A stretch of 64,000 nt of DNA from Aspergillus flavus. Its lineage: Eukaryota > Ascomycota > Eurotiomycetes > Eurotiales > Aspergillaceae. Each line of letters begins with the position of its first letter. Within the stretch, counting starts at the first letter, position 1. This document shows, piece after piece, positions 24,528 to 35,919 of the stretch. Both the position numbers and the translations under genes were made by a program. Under the pieces are notes generated by a model. The model was not told the origin of the DNA. It made no database searches and saw only the letters and a list, made by a program, of their open reading frames with translations. The DNA lies in the NCBI RefSeq assembly GCF_009017415.1, contig NC_092409.1:6138001-6202000 (forward strand), read 5' to 3'.

Positions 24528-27467
24528 GGGCCATACTTAACTGTGTGGTGTTTGTTATGATTACTACCGTGAATGTATACATAGTCCAGCTCTCTGGACG
24601 TTACTGTCTATCTTAATATAATCCTTTGTATATAGATGACCATAATCTGAACATATTCAGATCAACGAGATTTTACGTGAAAACTTTATAGTGCGGAGTA
24701 CCGGCACGGCCGGTGGAAAGAATGTGTAGATGGTGTAGAAAGGGATAATGTCTTTCGTCTAGGATCAGATCCACTGGCCCTAACTTCAAATACAGGATGA
24801 ACTTTCTTGGCAAGTCTCCTTCGTTGCATTGCATCCATATCTCATTTACATAGAAGGGAATTCGTGACAGAGACTGCAAGCGCTTACTAAGCGACTGTCC
24901 TTTGTTTACAACACGTGACCCGACGCGTTGACATGATCCAAGAGTAGATCCAATGTATCGGGCAAACTATTTTCAATGAAATTGAGGGGTATAAATGCCT
25001 CGAAATATTCAGGTACACGAAAAATGGCTGCCTTCAAGATACTGCAAACATGTCACGGCCCCAGTCTGGCTACCTAACCCTAACTCTTTGTCTATGCATC
25101 AACAGCTTGGACTAGGTCACTCCAGTAGACTAAAATCAGTAAGTAGTGTGATATTATCCGCCGACCAGAGGACTTTGGAGTCGATATAGAGCCACGTTAT
25201 AGATGAGAATATAACGTTGCTTGCCTATACAGAAGACTAGTGTCTATATCCGACTGCACTAACCGACCCCACCTTTGGGACACCTGTTGATGGATTTATG
25301 AGCCTAAACAAGCCACCACTAAACATTATAATAGCTCTAGTGAGTTATCGCTCATACCATAACTCATAGCACGCGAATTAAAAGGGAAGATTGATATTAT
25401 ATTCAGATGCGTATCTAATCTACCCGCTCGATTTGCACTACTTCTATTGTCTCAAGTTCGCTAATAACATCATCGCTCAATCTAATCGATCAGTTAGTTC
25501 GATTATTATTGGAACTGCTGATTTTCCCTAATTTCACCCTCTCCTTTATCTAAAGGTCAATACTTACTCATCAAAGATTAGCATTGGAAAAGTCGCATAC
25601 AACTCAACCTCGTAATCTCCTTTCTGGATGCCATGGCTTGCAAGGATCCTATAGTATAATATTGATAAAAGAGCCCTTACCAAGGTCCCAGACATCATAG
25701 ATCAACTTACTCGTGGAAAATGGAGTCATCGTCGCGAAACATTTCACGGTCTGCAACGTAAACGATTACCTAATCAAGCCATGTCAGCACTAAACTGTGA
25801 AGTCAACGATTATCGTGTTACTTCATAACATACAGGCATTTTGGAGAGATGTGTCAAGGTTTGCAAGGTATGGTTAAAGAAGATTCGGAGACAGGAAGAA
25901 CAGTAGATACTTATACCGATAGTAGGAAGTGAGATCGGCAGTTGCTCGCGTCATATTTTCAGCTCCTGTATGTACATACCAAACTTACTCATTTCAGCTC
26001 AGTCAATATCACTGCTACATCCAATCAAAACATCTGCGGTTACCAGGTTGTACTGCGATAGGGTGCGAGAGACCCCTAGTAGAGAGGTTCGCTTAAAGAT
26101 CATGAGTGGAACTTGTGGACCTATTATGTTTTGTATACAGCTGGCAAGATCCGTAAAAGGGATATGACATACAACCACATCCACATGAATCCACACAATC
26201 TTTTTACACCCTATCATACTCTGTAGTATCTCAGCGGATAGATCGATCAGTGCGCGAAGTGGGGGATATTTCAGCTCTTGGCATATATGTTATCAACCGT
26301 AGATCATATATGTCGAGTATGATCCAAGCCAACCACCCACTGGGTATCGGACCTTCAAATACCGCCAGTTGTGATCCTTTAGTCTAAGACCTCGATTACT
26401 GGTCAGTGAGGGAAATCGCCTACTCGACAGAAGTAGAGCAGGAACACATCCTATCGTATCGGTAGACTCCTATCGGTATTGTAGTGGTGAATTGCGGGGC
26501 ACTATTTGTACCCGATAGCTATTGTGGAGGTCAATATCCGACATCGGCATGGCATGCTACATCACGATTCGCAATACAGGCGACACTGATGACCACCACG
26601 CGAGAATTCTGGGGAGATTTGTTGAGATTTGATCTTGTGCTTGTTATATCTACATTCTACAGGTTCGAATTAACTTCTCGCTTCTTCTGACTTTATATAT
26701 TCCCTGGCCTCCCCCGCGTCTGGTGCAGAAATTCCGAGGTCCCTCGGCTGACCTAAACGGGGTTAGCATCTCGGATCCCCGAGATGTCAGGTGAATTTCT
26801 CTTCAGTTATCATACATCCAGCAAACAATCACAGTTGCCAGTATATTTCTCCTCATCTTCATTGTAACATCATATAAATATCTAGAATGTCATTTCCGGG
26901 AATAATAAAACATAACAAAACCCATCCTGGTACCTTACTTCCCTCGGATCTCCCACCCGTATACCACTAAGCCGAGATATATAAAAGCTTCACTCTCGGC
27001 CCGCGGCAAAACACCAGGTCTACCACGATGTCACTTACGACAAGGATTGCAACGCCGCGAACCTCCCCACTAGTTGTAGCCATGCTAGCTAGATAAGCTC
27101 ATTCCAGAAGGTCGGCTCTTCATCCGTCTACTAAGGTTATCATCCGATAGTGATCTTCATGTCAATCTGACGATCGTGACTCTATTATGTGGGTATGCTG
27201 ATCGAACTTAAGTTTATCTTGATGTCGGATAATCGCTTGCTCTTGTGGAAGGGTGGTATAGTGGATTGAGGGGAAGTATGTAAGATAATGTGAAAAGGTG
27301 TGAACTCTGTAGTGTTGAGGTGATTGCAAGATATAACATCCAATCAATCAATCACCGAGATGTTGAACAAAAGAAAAAGGAGGAAAAGGTAAAAGAATTA
27401 GAGATACATACAAGGAGATCAAGAAAGGGGAAATCAAACAAGGAAAACTGAAGGGGAATCGAAAAAA
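24528..27467. other. Intergenic region
   Basis: 2.9 kb, AT-rich, holding only short frames of 72 codons or fewer. Two adjacent inverted repeats occur at 26734-26786. A promoter-like stretch follows: CCTCGG at 26942 and ATATATAAAAG at about 26976-26986, with an ATG at 27028 that opens only 22 codons. I recognise no gene; the last part may be the remnant of one. Confidence 0.5.
26734..26786. repeat. Two adjacent perfect inverted repeats
   Basis: CCGAGG-TC-CCTCGG at 26734-26747 and CATCTCGG-ATCC-CCGAGATG at 26767-26786. CCTCGG is the core bound by FarA-type fatty-acid regulators in Aspergillus, but no gene lies immediately downstream. Confidence 0.75.
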
Positions 27468-28907
27468 TCACAACATCCCGCAAAGCCCTATATCCTTCAT
27501 TAAATCACCAGCGACAATATCAATTCCAGCCGTATCTTCATCCTCGCGACCAAAGGCGATGAACATCACATCGTCCAAGTAGCCATGGTACTTGTTGCCC
27601 TGTGCTTTCCAGCTGATGGAAGTCACGTATAACATCTCCGTGTGATCCCAGGCCTCTGACTCTCCCGCAGTCAGCGCCTTTGGTTTCTTTCCATGACCAG
27701 ACGTGCCACGACCTGAGATCCAGAGGGGCTTGGTCGATATGCCATGGACATCGAAGGGAGCCGACCGGCGGAAAAGCATGACATATGGCTCGTACACGCT
27801 ATGGAATGCATAGAAACTCTTGTGTTGAAAGATGGTGAGGATGAACGTATTGAGATCGGTCGCCTGGCACAGCGGATCCGATCGTTGGCATAGGGTGATA
27901 GTCAGAGAGTTGGTCGCTTGGTGAATCGACTCCAACTCCGCGTCCTTCAAGGCCGGAAGGTGTCGCTGTAAACATTGCCGGTCGATCGCAGCCGCAAGGG
28001 GTGCCAAGTCTGGACCGACTGAACCGTCAAGTTCCAGTCGCGCGAAGACTCGGTTGGGAGCTACATCGTAATGGACATACGCTTGTCCTGCAGCGTCCCA
28101 GAAGAGAAACCAGTTCTTCTCGACGGCCCCGTAGGGAAGCGGACGTTGCAACTCGGTGGCCTGGCGGAACCCATTATCAGACAAGATATCCATGTCCCCC
28201 TTCCAGTCGACCAGTGGTCGGAAGTCATGGATCCATTGTCCGAAGCAGGTGAATTGGGAGTTGGACCCGTAGACAGCATACGGTGCCTCGGGCCCATAAA
28301 AGACACGCGCATCGTGAGGTCCAATGTTGAGCGTGAAATACGACAGATCGCCCAAGCAGTTGTTACTGTCGCCGACCGTCGCGGCGATGGGAAGAATCAA
28401 GGGAGGCTCAACACAGCCTAGGGTTCGCCCGCCATCCCGGAAGACGGCGTCGCACACCAGTTCGGCGAACCAGACCGAGCTCTTGCGTTTATCGGCAGGC
28501 TTGTGCAGTTGCGCCGTGATGATCCATGTATTCGGCTGCTCGGGATGGGGGATAATACTAGGATTGATGGCCTGTCGGCCACTAAAGTCGATTTTGAACA
28601 ACTTCTTGTCCGGTGTCGAAACAGAGTACAGCTCCGTATGGGTCATGGACATGTCTATCTTGGGGTCCGAAGATGCATCGAGACCCGTGTGTTGGTCCCC
28701 ATATTGTTGTTGTTCATATTGCTGACCCCAGGGTTGTCCGCTAGCATCCGGACTTGGGCTTGGATCCGGCTTTGGAAAGGAATGACCGAAAGGAAGACTA
28801 CTATTGCGATTGAGATAGTTGCGATGGTACAATTGAAGCCCTAACACAACGAGGACCAGCACCACGCCAACCACGGGGACGATGCGCTTCAACCCTTTCG
28901 CCAGCAT
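27468..28907 (-). CDS. Type II membrane protein of unknown family, luminal/extracellular domain
   Basis: Intronless frame of 479 residues. A basic N-terminus (MLAKGLKR) precedes one hydrophobic helix (about residues 9-27), then a Pro/Ser/Gln-rich stem (about 30-75), and a 400-residue domain with regularly spaced aromatic and beta-strand-like segments (for example QAINPSIIPH, GPHDARVFYGPEAPYAVYG, EKNWFLFWD). This is the layout of a Golgi type II enzyme or a membrane-tethered surface protein. The alternating strand pattern suggests a beta-propeller such as those in GH43/GH130-like proteins, but I cannot place catalytic residues and do not assign a function. Downstream on the same strand is an acyltransferase, then a divergent GT32 glycosyltransferase, so a glycan-related role is a reasonable inference. 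Confidence 0.75.
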   Translation of the reverse strand: MLAKGLKRIVPVVGVVLVLVVLGLQLYHRNYLNRNSSLPFGHSFPKPDPSPSPDASGQPWGQQYEQQQYGDQHTGLDASSDPKIDMSMTHTELYSVSTPDKKLFKIDFSGRQAINPSIIPHPEQPNTWIITAQLHKPADKRKSSVWFAELVCDAVFRDGGRTLGCVEPPLILPIAATVGDSNNCLGDLSYFTLNIGPHDARVFYGPEAPYAVYGSNSQFTCFGQWIHDFRPLVDWKGDMDILSDNGFRQATELQRPLPYGAVEKNWFLFWDAAGQAYVHYDVAPNRVFARLELDGSVGPDLAPLAAAIDRQCLQRHLPALKDAELESIHQATNSLTITLCQRSDPLCQATDLNTFILTIFQHKSFYAFHSVYEPYVMLFRRSAPFDVHGISTKPLWISGRGTSGHGKKPKALTAGESEAWDHTEMLYVTSISWKAQGNKYHGYLDDVMFIAFGREDEDTAGIDIVAGDLMKDIGLCGML

Positions 28908-29598
28908 GACTAACGAAAGAGGGGTAGCAGGAAATTCAACTCCGATAGTCGAGCAAACATCAGCCTATTGTACGAGGGTTCCTTGGAGCTAACAGGAAGA
29001 CACCAACCGCGTTGGGAGGCAAATTAGGGCACGATGCAGGTTTGGATACTTTTTTTCTCCCGCGTGCGCTATTTTTTTTCATCCCATCCTTTTCAATCTC
29101 AGCCGTGTTTTCTCCTCTCCAGTGTCCAGGGTCTGGGGCCAACTCGTCATGTAACCATGGTTGTTAGTTCCACTTAGTGGCGTCTTTTAAGATTTGGTCG
29201 AGCTTCCTTTCCCCGGGGTTCCAACCACTGAACATCCCCCGTCTGGGGTATTGGGAGGATCCACTGCATTAGAAGGAGAAAACTAGAAATACATGTGATA
29301 GCTGTGGGTATACGCAAGTCCTAGTTTAATTAATGAAATTCCTGCCGGCGTGGTTATTTTATTTTTATTTTTATTTTTATTTTTAATTTGATTCCCCTCT
29401 CCCACTTGTATCGGAAGCGGAAATTGGTCCGTGGTGGATCCTTTACGACTGCTAACTGATCGTCTTCCGAGCGATAACAAATTGATCACAAGGGAAGCCA
29501 AGCAGGAAGAAAGATACCGATCGCTGGCACTACGAAGAAAACTCTTGAATCACGAAGAAAATATCAAAGTTTGTTTCTATATATATGCAAGAATTATA
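28908..29598. other. Intergenic region
   Basis: Promoter side of the type II membrane protein gene and 3' flank of the acyltransferase gene. It includes an ATTTTT microsatellite at 29355-29386. No gene seen. Confidence 0.6.
29355..29386. repeat. ATTTTT microsatellite
   Basis: Four to five tandem ATTTTT-like units. Confidence 0.85.
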
Positions 29599-31104
29599 CT
29601 ATGATTGGTTTGCGGGAGCCAGCGTCTTCCGATAGCACCACTGTGCAAACCGGACGCTGGGTTCATCGACGAATTTGGTCACAATCTCCGCGAGCCAAAG
29701 CGTCACCGGCAGCAAAAGAAAGTGGGGAGCAAAGAAGTTCAATTCCAGTCCAAGTGGGCCGACTTTGGGCAGAGGGAAGCGATTAATCCACCCAGGACAG
29801 GTCGTCTCATGCGAGTCCCGAACCCAACCCACCGCGGCATAAAGGCGATCCCCCAATACCCAGAGGACGGGTCCGTGGACCAAATAGAATGCGAACGAGA
29901 TGCGGCCAAGATACTGGTTGAAAGGGGTTTCAAAGAAGCTTTTCAGCCAGTGGATCCGCGAAATTGATGCCACCAGGAAGGTCGCGGCCCAGAATAGATA
30001 GAACCATTTGAAATCAAAGACTGCCTGGGGCTTCAGGTAGGATAGATAGTACCACCCCGGAGACTCTCGCAGGAATTGTTCCTCCCAAGTCCGGGATGGT
30101 ACACCACCCAGGTACATGCTGATAAACAACATTGCATAAAAAATTCCCTCTTTGAACGGCTCCAGCATCATGAACACGTCAGGAAGCTCGTCCCTGGCGG
30201 CACGGAGATCCAGGTCACAGAGCAGCATACCAGACATGAAGAGCGCGCAGAACCAGCCGTCAGCGATGTACATGAAGTAGAAGATCAATCCGAGTTCACA
30301 CAACAGTCGTGCATTGGGTCGACATTTCGAAAATGCCTGGAGAGCCGTGTAGATGACGATAGACCCGCGGAACTCGACGGGGATAGACCACGAATGGAAA
30401 TTATAGGTGAACCAGGGCTCGCCACCAGTGCGAAAGACGAAGCTGAAGTTTTTCAGCTCGACATACCAATTCCATAGCTCCTCCCCGTAAGTTGATTTGA
30501 TCTCGGGAGTTGCGTGGATGCGAAACAGGTGTAGATATGTCATATACACGAAGGTGGTGCAAATGACGGGGATATGCAGTCGTAACCAGCGCCGGAATAA
30601 GGCAGAGGCCAGGTTATCACCTAGTTGAAGATAGTCGCCAGCTCTGATCAACGAGAGTGGTTTGGCCGACAGCACATAACCTGACAGCACGAAAAAGACG
30701 CTCACGGCAAAGTGACCACCCGAAAAGAAGAGGCGCACGCCGGGGAAGGCAACGAAGTAATGTTTCTTCTGGTAGCCATAGGCATTCTCAAAAATCATCT
30801 CAGCCCCGATGCCATCGTGAGCCCACAGCTCATGATGACCCCAGTAGACCAGAAAGGCTGCAAAGCCTCGAAGTCCGTCTAGGTAAGCGGTACGCCTGCT
30901 CTGGTGGCTGTTGTGGCCACCAATTCCGGTCAGGAATGCCGGCCGGAGGTGATCAACACACCACTGAGCGGCCCGCGTAGGAAGAGATCGGATCGGGGAC
31001 GTTGGGCGCGATTTCCAATATTCCTTTTCTAACGTGCCCTCCAGATCTACTGTACGCATTTTGGGGATGTCACCAACAGCACTGTCTTCGTGGTAGCTGG
31101 TCAT
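29599..31104 (-). CDS. Acyltransferase-3 family integral membrane protein
   Basis: Intronless frame of 501 residues. The family signature for the acyltransferase-3 fold, LDGLRGFAAFLVYWGHHELW, begins near residue 74 and includes the conserved His pair. Multiple hydrophobic segments follow, with FFSGGHFAVSVFFVLSGYVLS (a hallmark of the family) and further spans to about residue 490. Members transfer acyl groups, often acetyl, from the cytoplasm to sugars, lipids or secondary metabolites at a membrane. Here the neighbours (a type II membrane protein and a GT32 enzyme across a shared divergent promoter) suggest modification of a surface glycan, which is inference. The N-terminal 70 residues are soluble. 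Start at ATG 31104; the C-terminal end (APANQS) is short and polar. Confidence 0.88.
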   Translation of the reverse strand: MTSYHEDSAVGDIPKMRTVDLEGTLEKEYWKSRPTSPIRSLPTRAAQWCVDHLRPAFLTGIGGHNSHQSRRTAYLDGLRGFAAFLVYWGHHELWAHDGIGAEMIFENAYGYQKKHYFVAFPGVRLFFSGGHFAVSVFFVLSGYVLSAKPLSLIRAGDYLQLGDNLASALFRRWLRLHIPVICTTFVYMTYLHLFRIHATPEIKSTYGEELWNWYVELKNFSFVFRTGGEPWFTYNFHSWSIPVEFRGSIVIYTALQAFSKCRPNARLLCELGLIFYFMYIADGWFCALFMSGMLLCDLDLRAARDELPDVFMMLEPFKEGIFYAMLFISMYLGGVPSRTWEEQFLRESPGWYYLSYLKPQAVFDFKWFYLFWAATFLVASISRIHWLKSFFETPFNQYLGRISFAFYLVHGPVLWVLGDRLYAAVGWVRDSHETTCPGWINRFPLPKVGPLGLELNFFAPHFLLLPVTLWLAEIVTKFVDEPSVRFAQWCYRKTLAPANQS

Positions 31105-31916
31105 TATGGCGATTCAATGGCCCGGGGAACTGGGCCAGCACAATCGCCCGCACGGAAGGATGACGAAAAGTGGTATTTGAGGGCGGAGATAATCCTGGTC
31201 CGCGCGGATTCAGAGACGGGAGATCTGACCCGGCTCGTGCGGAGACTGGGGAATGGAGAATGAGAAGAGGCAATGACCAATTTACACCCAGATAAGAGAC
31301 GTAATGCTGGAGTAGGGCATCACACATCACATGCGGTGATGAGGTCGAGAATTCCGAGGAAATCCTGTGGCCAATAACACCCGGCCAACTGTGAACTAAA
31401 TAGAGCAGTCGTCAGCTAGGGATCTGTTCGTAGAGTCTTATCGTCCTCTAGCGACCAAGACACATGCGTCGGGGTCCATACTTGGCTCTCAATGTAACCC
31501 TGGAGCCGAGGCTTACCCCAGACCCCCCGGCACTGTGGGAATTGCGTCGACCCAGTCAAAGAGGCACGCTACCAATAGCGTCGTGCGCAGCGGCTCCAGT
31601 GGCGCACTAAATGGATCTGGACTTTACCCCAAATGAGCTTAATGATGTCCATGGATGCAGCACGGGCAGGATACATGCTAAAACACAGCCACTCAGCACC
31701 AACGAGGCCAGGCACGCTAACGGGGATAACTAAAACTAGCGAAATTAAGACGAAGCTGTAAGGATAATCCAACAAAAATCTTGTTGAGCGGCGGGGACAC
31801 GAGATAGCAATCTCCGCATGGTCCGTGACGCGAAGCTCATAAACGTCGGAGGGTATCCTTTTCTCCCGGGTCTCCATCCATTGATATTCTTGGGTTATGC
31901 GTCTCCGGAATAATCA
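31105..31916. other. Shared divergent promoter region (acyltransferase / GT32)
   Basis: 812 bases separating the start codons of two divergent genes. No coding feature of its own is supported. An ATCAC-N5-GTGAT inverted repeat lies near 31327-31341. Confidence 0.55.
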
Positions 31917-33131
31917 ATGACATCCTCAATGTCCGGAGTTTGCCTGCCGAGACAGATCCGCAGGATCATCCCCGGATGCCTCGCGGCCATCTTGTTTGTG
32001 TCTTATCTTTCTATGACGGACACGTTTAGCGAGCTAAGTGATGGTCTATCCTACCGATCCTGTGAAACCCACCGGTTTTTCCCTAAGAAGATCTGGCAAT
32101 CATGGAAGGTTGCTCCCTTCGAGTTTGAGGAGCGCGACCTTACCGTGGCTCGTAGCTGGACGTCCAAGAACCCCGGCTATCGATACGAAGTACTGACTGA
32201 TCAAAATGATCTTTACTACGTTGAAACCCACTTTGGCCCTGACGGGTTCAATCGCCCAGACATTGTGGACACATATCGCACCCTCACGGCACAAATTATC
32301 AAGGCCGACCTACTGCGATATCTGATCATGTACGTGGACGGCGGAGTTTGGGCCGACATTGACGTCGAGGCTCTCCGACCAATTGACCGATTTATTCCGG
32401 AGCGCTACGATGAGCACGACATTGATATGGTAATTGGAGTCGAGATTGATGAACCCGGTTTCAATGATCATCCCATTCTCGGGCAGAAGTCGCAGTCGTT
32501 TTGCCAGTGGACTTTTATGGCCAAACCACGGCAGCCTGTGATGATGCGCTTGGTCAATCATATCCTGGAGTGGCTAAATGAGCTTTCCGTCAAACAAGGA
32601 AAGCCCATCGGCGAGTTGGAGTTGGAGTTCGATGATATCATCAGTGGAACAGGACCTTCTGCCTTCACAGCGGCGGTGCTGGCCGAGATGAGCATCAACG
32701 CGGGGCACGAGGTAACATGGAAGACCTTCCATGATATTCCCGAGTCCAAGCTTGTCGGAGGGTTTCTCGTCCTCACCGTCGAGGCATTTGCAGCTGGTCA
32801 AGGCCACTCCGATAGCGGGAATCATAACTCCCGCAACGCCTTGATCAAGCACCATTACCACGCCTCCGGATGGCCCTCTAAGCATCCACGACATAACCAC
32901 CCGGTGTACGGAGAGGTTGAGCAGTGCAATTGGAACAAGGAGTGCGTAGCGCAATGGGACGCCAATACCGCCGCATTTGCTGCGCTTTCGCCGGAAGAAC
33001 AAGAACATCAGATCGCTCTGAAAAGAGCTTTAGACGCCGAAGCAAACCCGGTCCAAGACCAGACGGCCTGGATTAACCCTGACCCCGATCCGGAATGGCG
33101 GGAACCGGAGTGGCAGCCAGAGTGGCAATGA
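31917..33131 (+). CDS. GT32 family glycosyltransferase (OCH1/Sur1-like, DXD motif)
   Basis: Intronless frame of 404 residues. An N-terminal hydrophobic segment (about residues 17-33) serves as a type II Golgi anchor. The catalytic domain opens with FPKKIWQSWK and has the donor/metal site in YVDGGVWADIDVEAL (DXD), as in OCH1-type alpha-1,6-mannosyltransferases and related sugar transferases that use nucleotide sugars. A conserved ISGTGPSAFT segment and a His-rich HHYHASGW segment follow. The last 20 residues are an acidic, Trp-rich tail with three repeats of the type (P)EW, which is not typical of the family. Substrate and linkage cannot be told from sequence. It is divergent from the acyltransferase, with about 0.8 kb between the starts. 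Confidence 0.9.
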   Translation: MTSSMSGVCLPRQIRRIIPGCLAAILFVSYLSMTDTFSELSDGLSYRSCETHRFFPKKIWQSWKVAPFEFEERDLTVARSWTSKNPGYRYEVLTDQNDLYYVETHFGPDGFNRPDIVDTYRTLTAQIIKADLLRYLIMYVDGGVWADIDVEALRPIDRFIPERYDEHDIDMVIGVEIDEPGFNDHPILGQKSQSFCQWTFMAKPRQPVMMRLVNHILEWLNELSVKQGKPIGELELEFDDIISGTGPSAFTAAVLAEMSINAGHEVTWKTFHDIPESKLVGGFLVLTVEAFAAGQGHSDSGNHNSRNALIKHHYHASGWPSKHPRHNHPVYGEVEQCNWNKECVAQWDANTAAFAALSPEEQEHQIALKRALDAEANPVQDQTAWINPDPDPEWREPEWQPEWQ

Positions 33132-33758
33132 GACCGTCTATGATATTGACGCTATGCTCCACGACACTAAGGGCGTGGCTGACTGACGTCAAGCATAACG
33201 GTCATTGTCTGAGCAACGGCGTCTTAGGGAGGAACATGGTATTATGACAGTGGATTGAGCCTAAGGTAGGCTAGTAATAGTGCACTGGCGTTATTCCTAT
33301 TCTCCATGGAGAAGAAAACGTTGAAGCATTGAAATGGATCTGGAGCTTTTCATGGAGCGGCGTTCAGGTATGGTGGCACGAACTAGCATGTTATATTGGA
33401 GTTTTGATTTCTCTTTTCTTTTCCCCCTTTTCCTTTTCTATTGCCCGTTTTCCTCGATCTCTCTCTTCCTGCAAAGAGTGGGTGATCGGTCGGCTCTGAT
33501 AGATGGGCGGCTCTTTGTTTAATATGTAGTGATTCATGGTTCATGGCATAGAGGGATTTGCCAATCAAGGCAGCCTAAGAAACGTCTACGATAAATTCAA
33601 GAAAGTGTTCATACACGGTAAAAGTTTATTCAATTGTAACCTGCGACTATCGTACAGGTGTTAGAATACATACCTTGCTGCTCTATAATACAGTGCCAGA
33701 CGTCTTCCTTTACGCATGTTGAAAAGCTTCACGGACCATAAAGCTGACATATAACACG
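33132..33758. other. Intergenic region between convergent genes
   Basis: 3' flanks of GT32 and of the Zn2Cys6 regulator. No coding or RNA feature recognised. Confidence 0.6.
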
Positions 33759-35919
33759 TTAGCTGTCGAAAAGGCCCCATGAGCTCTCTACACCGTTCAA
33801 TTGAAATTGACTGCGGATATAGTCGTCATCCACCAGCTCATCAAGCATGGCCCAGAAGTCGTCTTGATTCATTGCCGGAAACCCTGTCGATTCTTGCAGA
33901 GCCCCAGCAGGCGAAATCCTAGCATCCGGTAGAAAAGGTGCGTCGTCCAAACCACTGTGGGGGACGGATGACAGAGACACTAGATCTACCATTCGTTTCG
34001 CCAGGACCTCAAATATGTCGCGGAACTTCGTGGCTGTCGGCCATCTTTCGGATATCGCAAAGAGAACGTTAGAACATGAGCGAATGTCTTCGAATCGAGC
34101 TAAGTCTGCATGCTCCCTCTCTGCCCAGATACAGTATAGCAATGTTAGACCTGCTGTGAAGATGGAATGCAGAGCGAGGAAGTTCCACCCCAAAGGCCTT
34201 CTTTGGTGTAACGTTCTATAGTATTGGCAAATGTCTCCAGCGGCTCTAGCACTTAATGCTAGGTATTCTTTATCCTTGGGAGAGTTCGTCTCGGAGGTAA
34301 AATGGGTGATTCGGTGTTGTAGAAGCATGCGCAGAGCCTTGCTGTATTGTATGCGGAAGAACTCTGGGGTATCATACAGAGAGTAGCCTTCCTGTAGCTT
34401 ACCATCGGGTGTAAAAAAGGGTATGTTGTTCAACCACTCGAGGAGTTCCTGTCGATAAGAGTCGATTATTGTATCATAGGTATAGTCCGGCATGGTGGCC
34501 GGGCTGCTAGCACTGTAAAGTTCCTGCTTTATCCTGCTCTCCAGTCGCCTAAGCCGACATAAGTGTACGAAGGAGGATAGGTTCGAGGTTTTTGTTTCAG
34601 TAAGTGCCGCAGAGGACTGGTCGTATTGAATTTCCTTTCCGCTGACAGGGCTTTGTTCCAGAGCAACAGGTAACTGATAAGTAGATTATGATTTAGCCAA
34701 CCGGTATGATGCCTCCAACTGAGCGAATGACATACATCAACATCGATATCATTTTCCGACAGGGCGAACGGACGTCCTAGAGTCAAGGATACAGCACGGT
34801 CAAGAACATAAGCGCTCCAAAACACTCGTCGCCGAATCTCAATACGATATGGATCCTGTGCTCGTGGGCCGCCACACTTGATGTTGCGGTGCATTCCCAA
34901 TTCTACTGCATACCGAACCGCGAATCCAATGATGTGCCAGCCGCCTAAGTTAGAAATACTACCCGGGGTACGAAGAATGTATAGCGCGAGCAAAAGTAAT
35001 GATTGAATCCTCTCTAGCCCAGGAACCTGCAGTGCCTCATCAACATATCGAGTAGCGTTCGAATAGTAAAACTCCGGGTTGATGTTCCCGCCCATTTCCG
35101 GATGAAGCTGCATAATGCGGGCGCTGATTGCGAGAACCATATGAAGGTGGAACGGCTTGGATGGACTAACCCGACTTGTATCCTTAGACAGTTGGTAGGA
35201 TTGGTAGAACTCCTCAAAGCTGAACCTGTCTAGAAATGGGTATCGGGGGTGAACTCGGCTGAAGAAAATATCCACTAGCTTCCGCTCGACCTGGGGATCG
35301 GGTCTAGTGTGATTGTTCGTGGGCGGACAAACATCGTTGGTAGCCTGCATGCTTGAAGATGCGATTGAGTCAAGCGCTGGGTGTGGAAACGGCGATTGAG
35401 ACAATATCCCTTCCACCATTTTCGACACAGAAAAGCCCGCGGTCGCGCCGACGAAGAAAGGTTCGGCCGTGGCATTCATACTTAGCAGGGCCACATTGGT
35501 TGACAGCTCGGCTGTTACCGATGTCACTTGGTGCTCCGACGCCGGGGTGATATTGCGCTGGGCACGACCTTCCAACTCGGCGACTTTGCTCTCCAAACTT
35601 CGGGTATACTGTAGGAGGCTGGCGTACTCTTCACCCATATCGGCCCCCATATGGCTTACTCCTGCCCAGGTGCAAGCTTCAGTCGTCAGTTGGACAAACA
35701 TGGTTCATTTCAAAGGTGCATATATATACAAGCTCTCGCCTTTTGACATGGCGTGCATACTGGACGCGTCCCATTGCACTACGTGAGGTTAGTACTACGA
35801 CATGAGAGTATTACAGTCAGGGGTTTCGAGTGTACTTTGGTTTTTCGTCGTTTGCAGCGCAGACACGCGATGGGTGCCCGAGTTCGCTTGGAAGATGAGA
35901 GATTCCCCGGATCATTCAT
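33759..35919 (-). CDS. Zn2Cys6 fungal transcription factor
   Basis: Four exons, 35919-35836, 35778-35730, 35676-34736 and 34673-33759, give 662 residues; introns of 57, 53 and 62 nt. The binuclear zinc cluster is complete: Cys19, 22, 29, 36, 39 and 46, with spacing 2-6-6-2-6 and a basic stretch (KRRKTK) after the second Cys. Intron 1 falls exactly before Cys29 and intron 2 inside codon 45, so the cluster is only seen after splicing. A short coiled-coil-like linker (YTRSLESKVAELEGR) suggests dimer formation. The fungal-specific regulatory domain follows, with FFSRVHPRYPFLDRFSFEEFY (about residues 188-208), GWHIIGFAVRYAVELGMHR and the RRVFW segment. It is a nuclear DNA-binding regulator. It lies beside a C45 enzyme and a transporter whose shared promoter holds CGG palindromes, so it is a candidate pathway-specific regulator. 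Confidence 0.92.
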
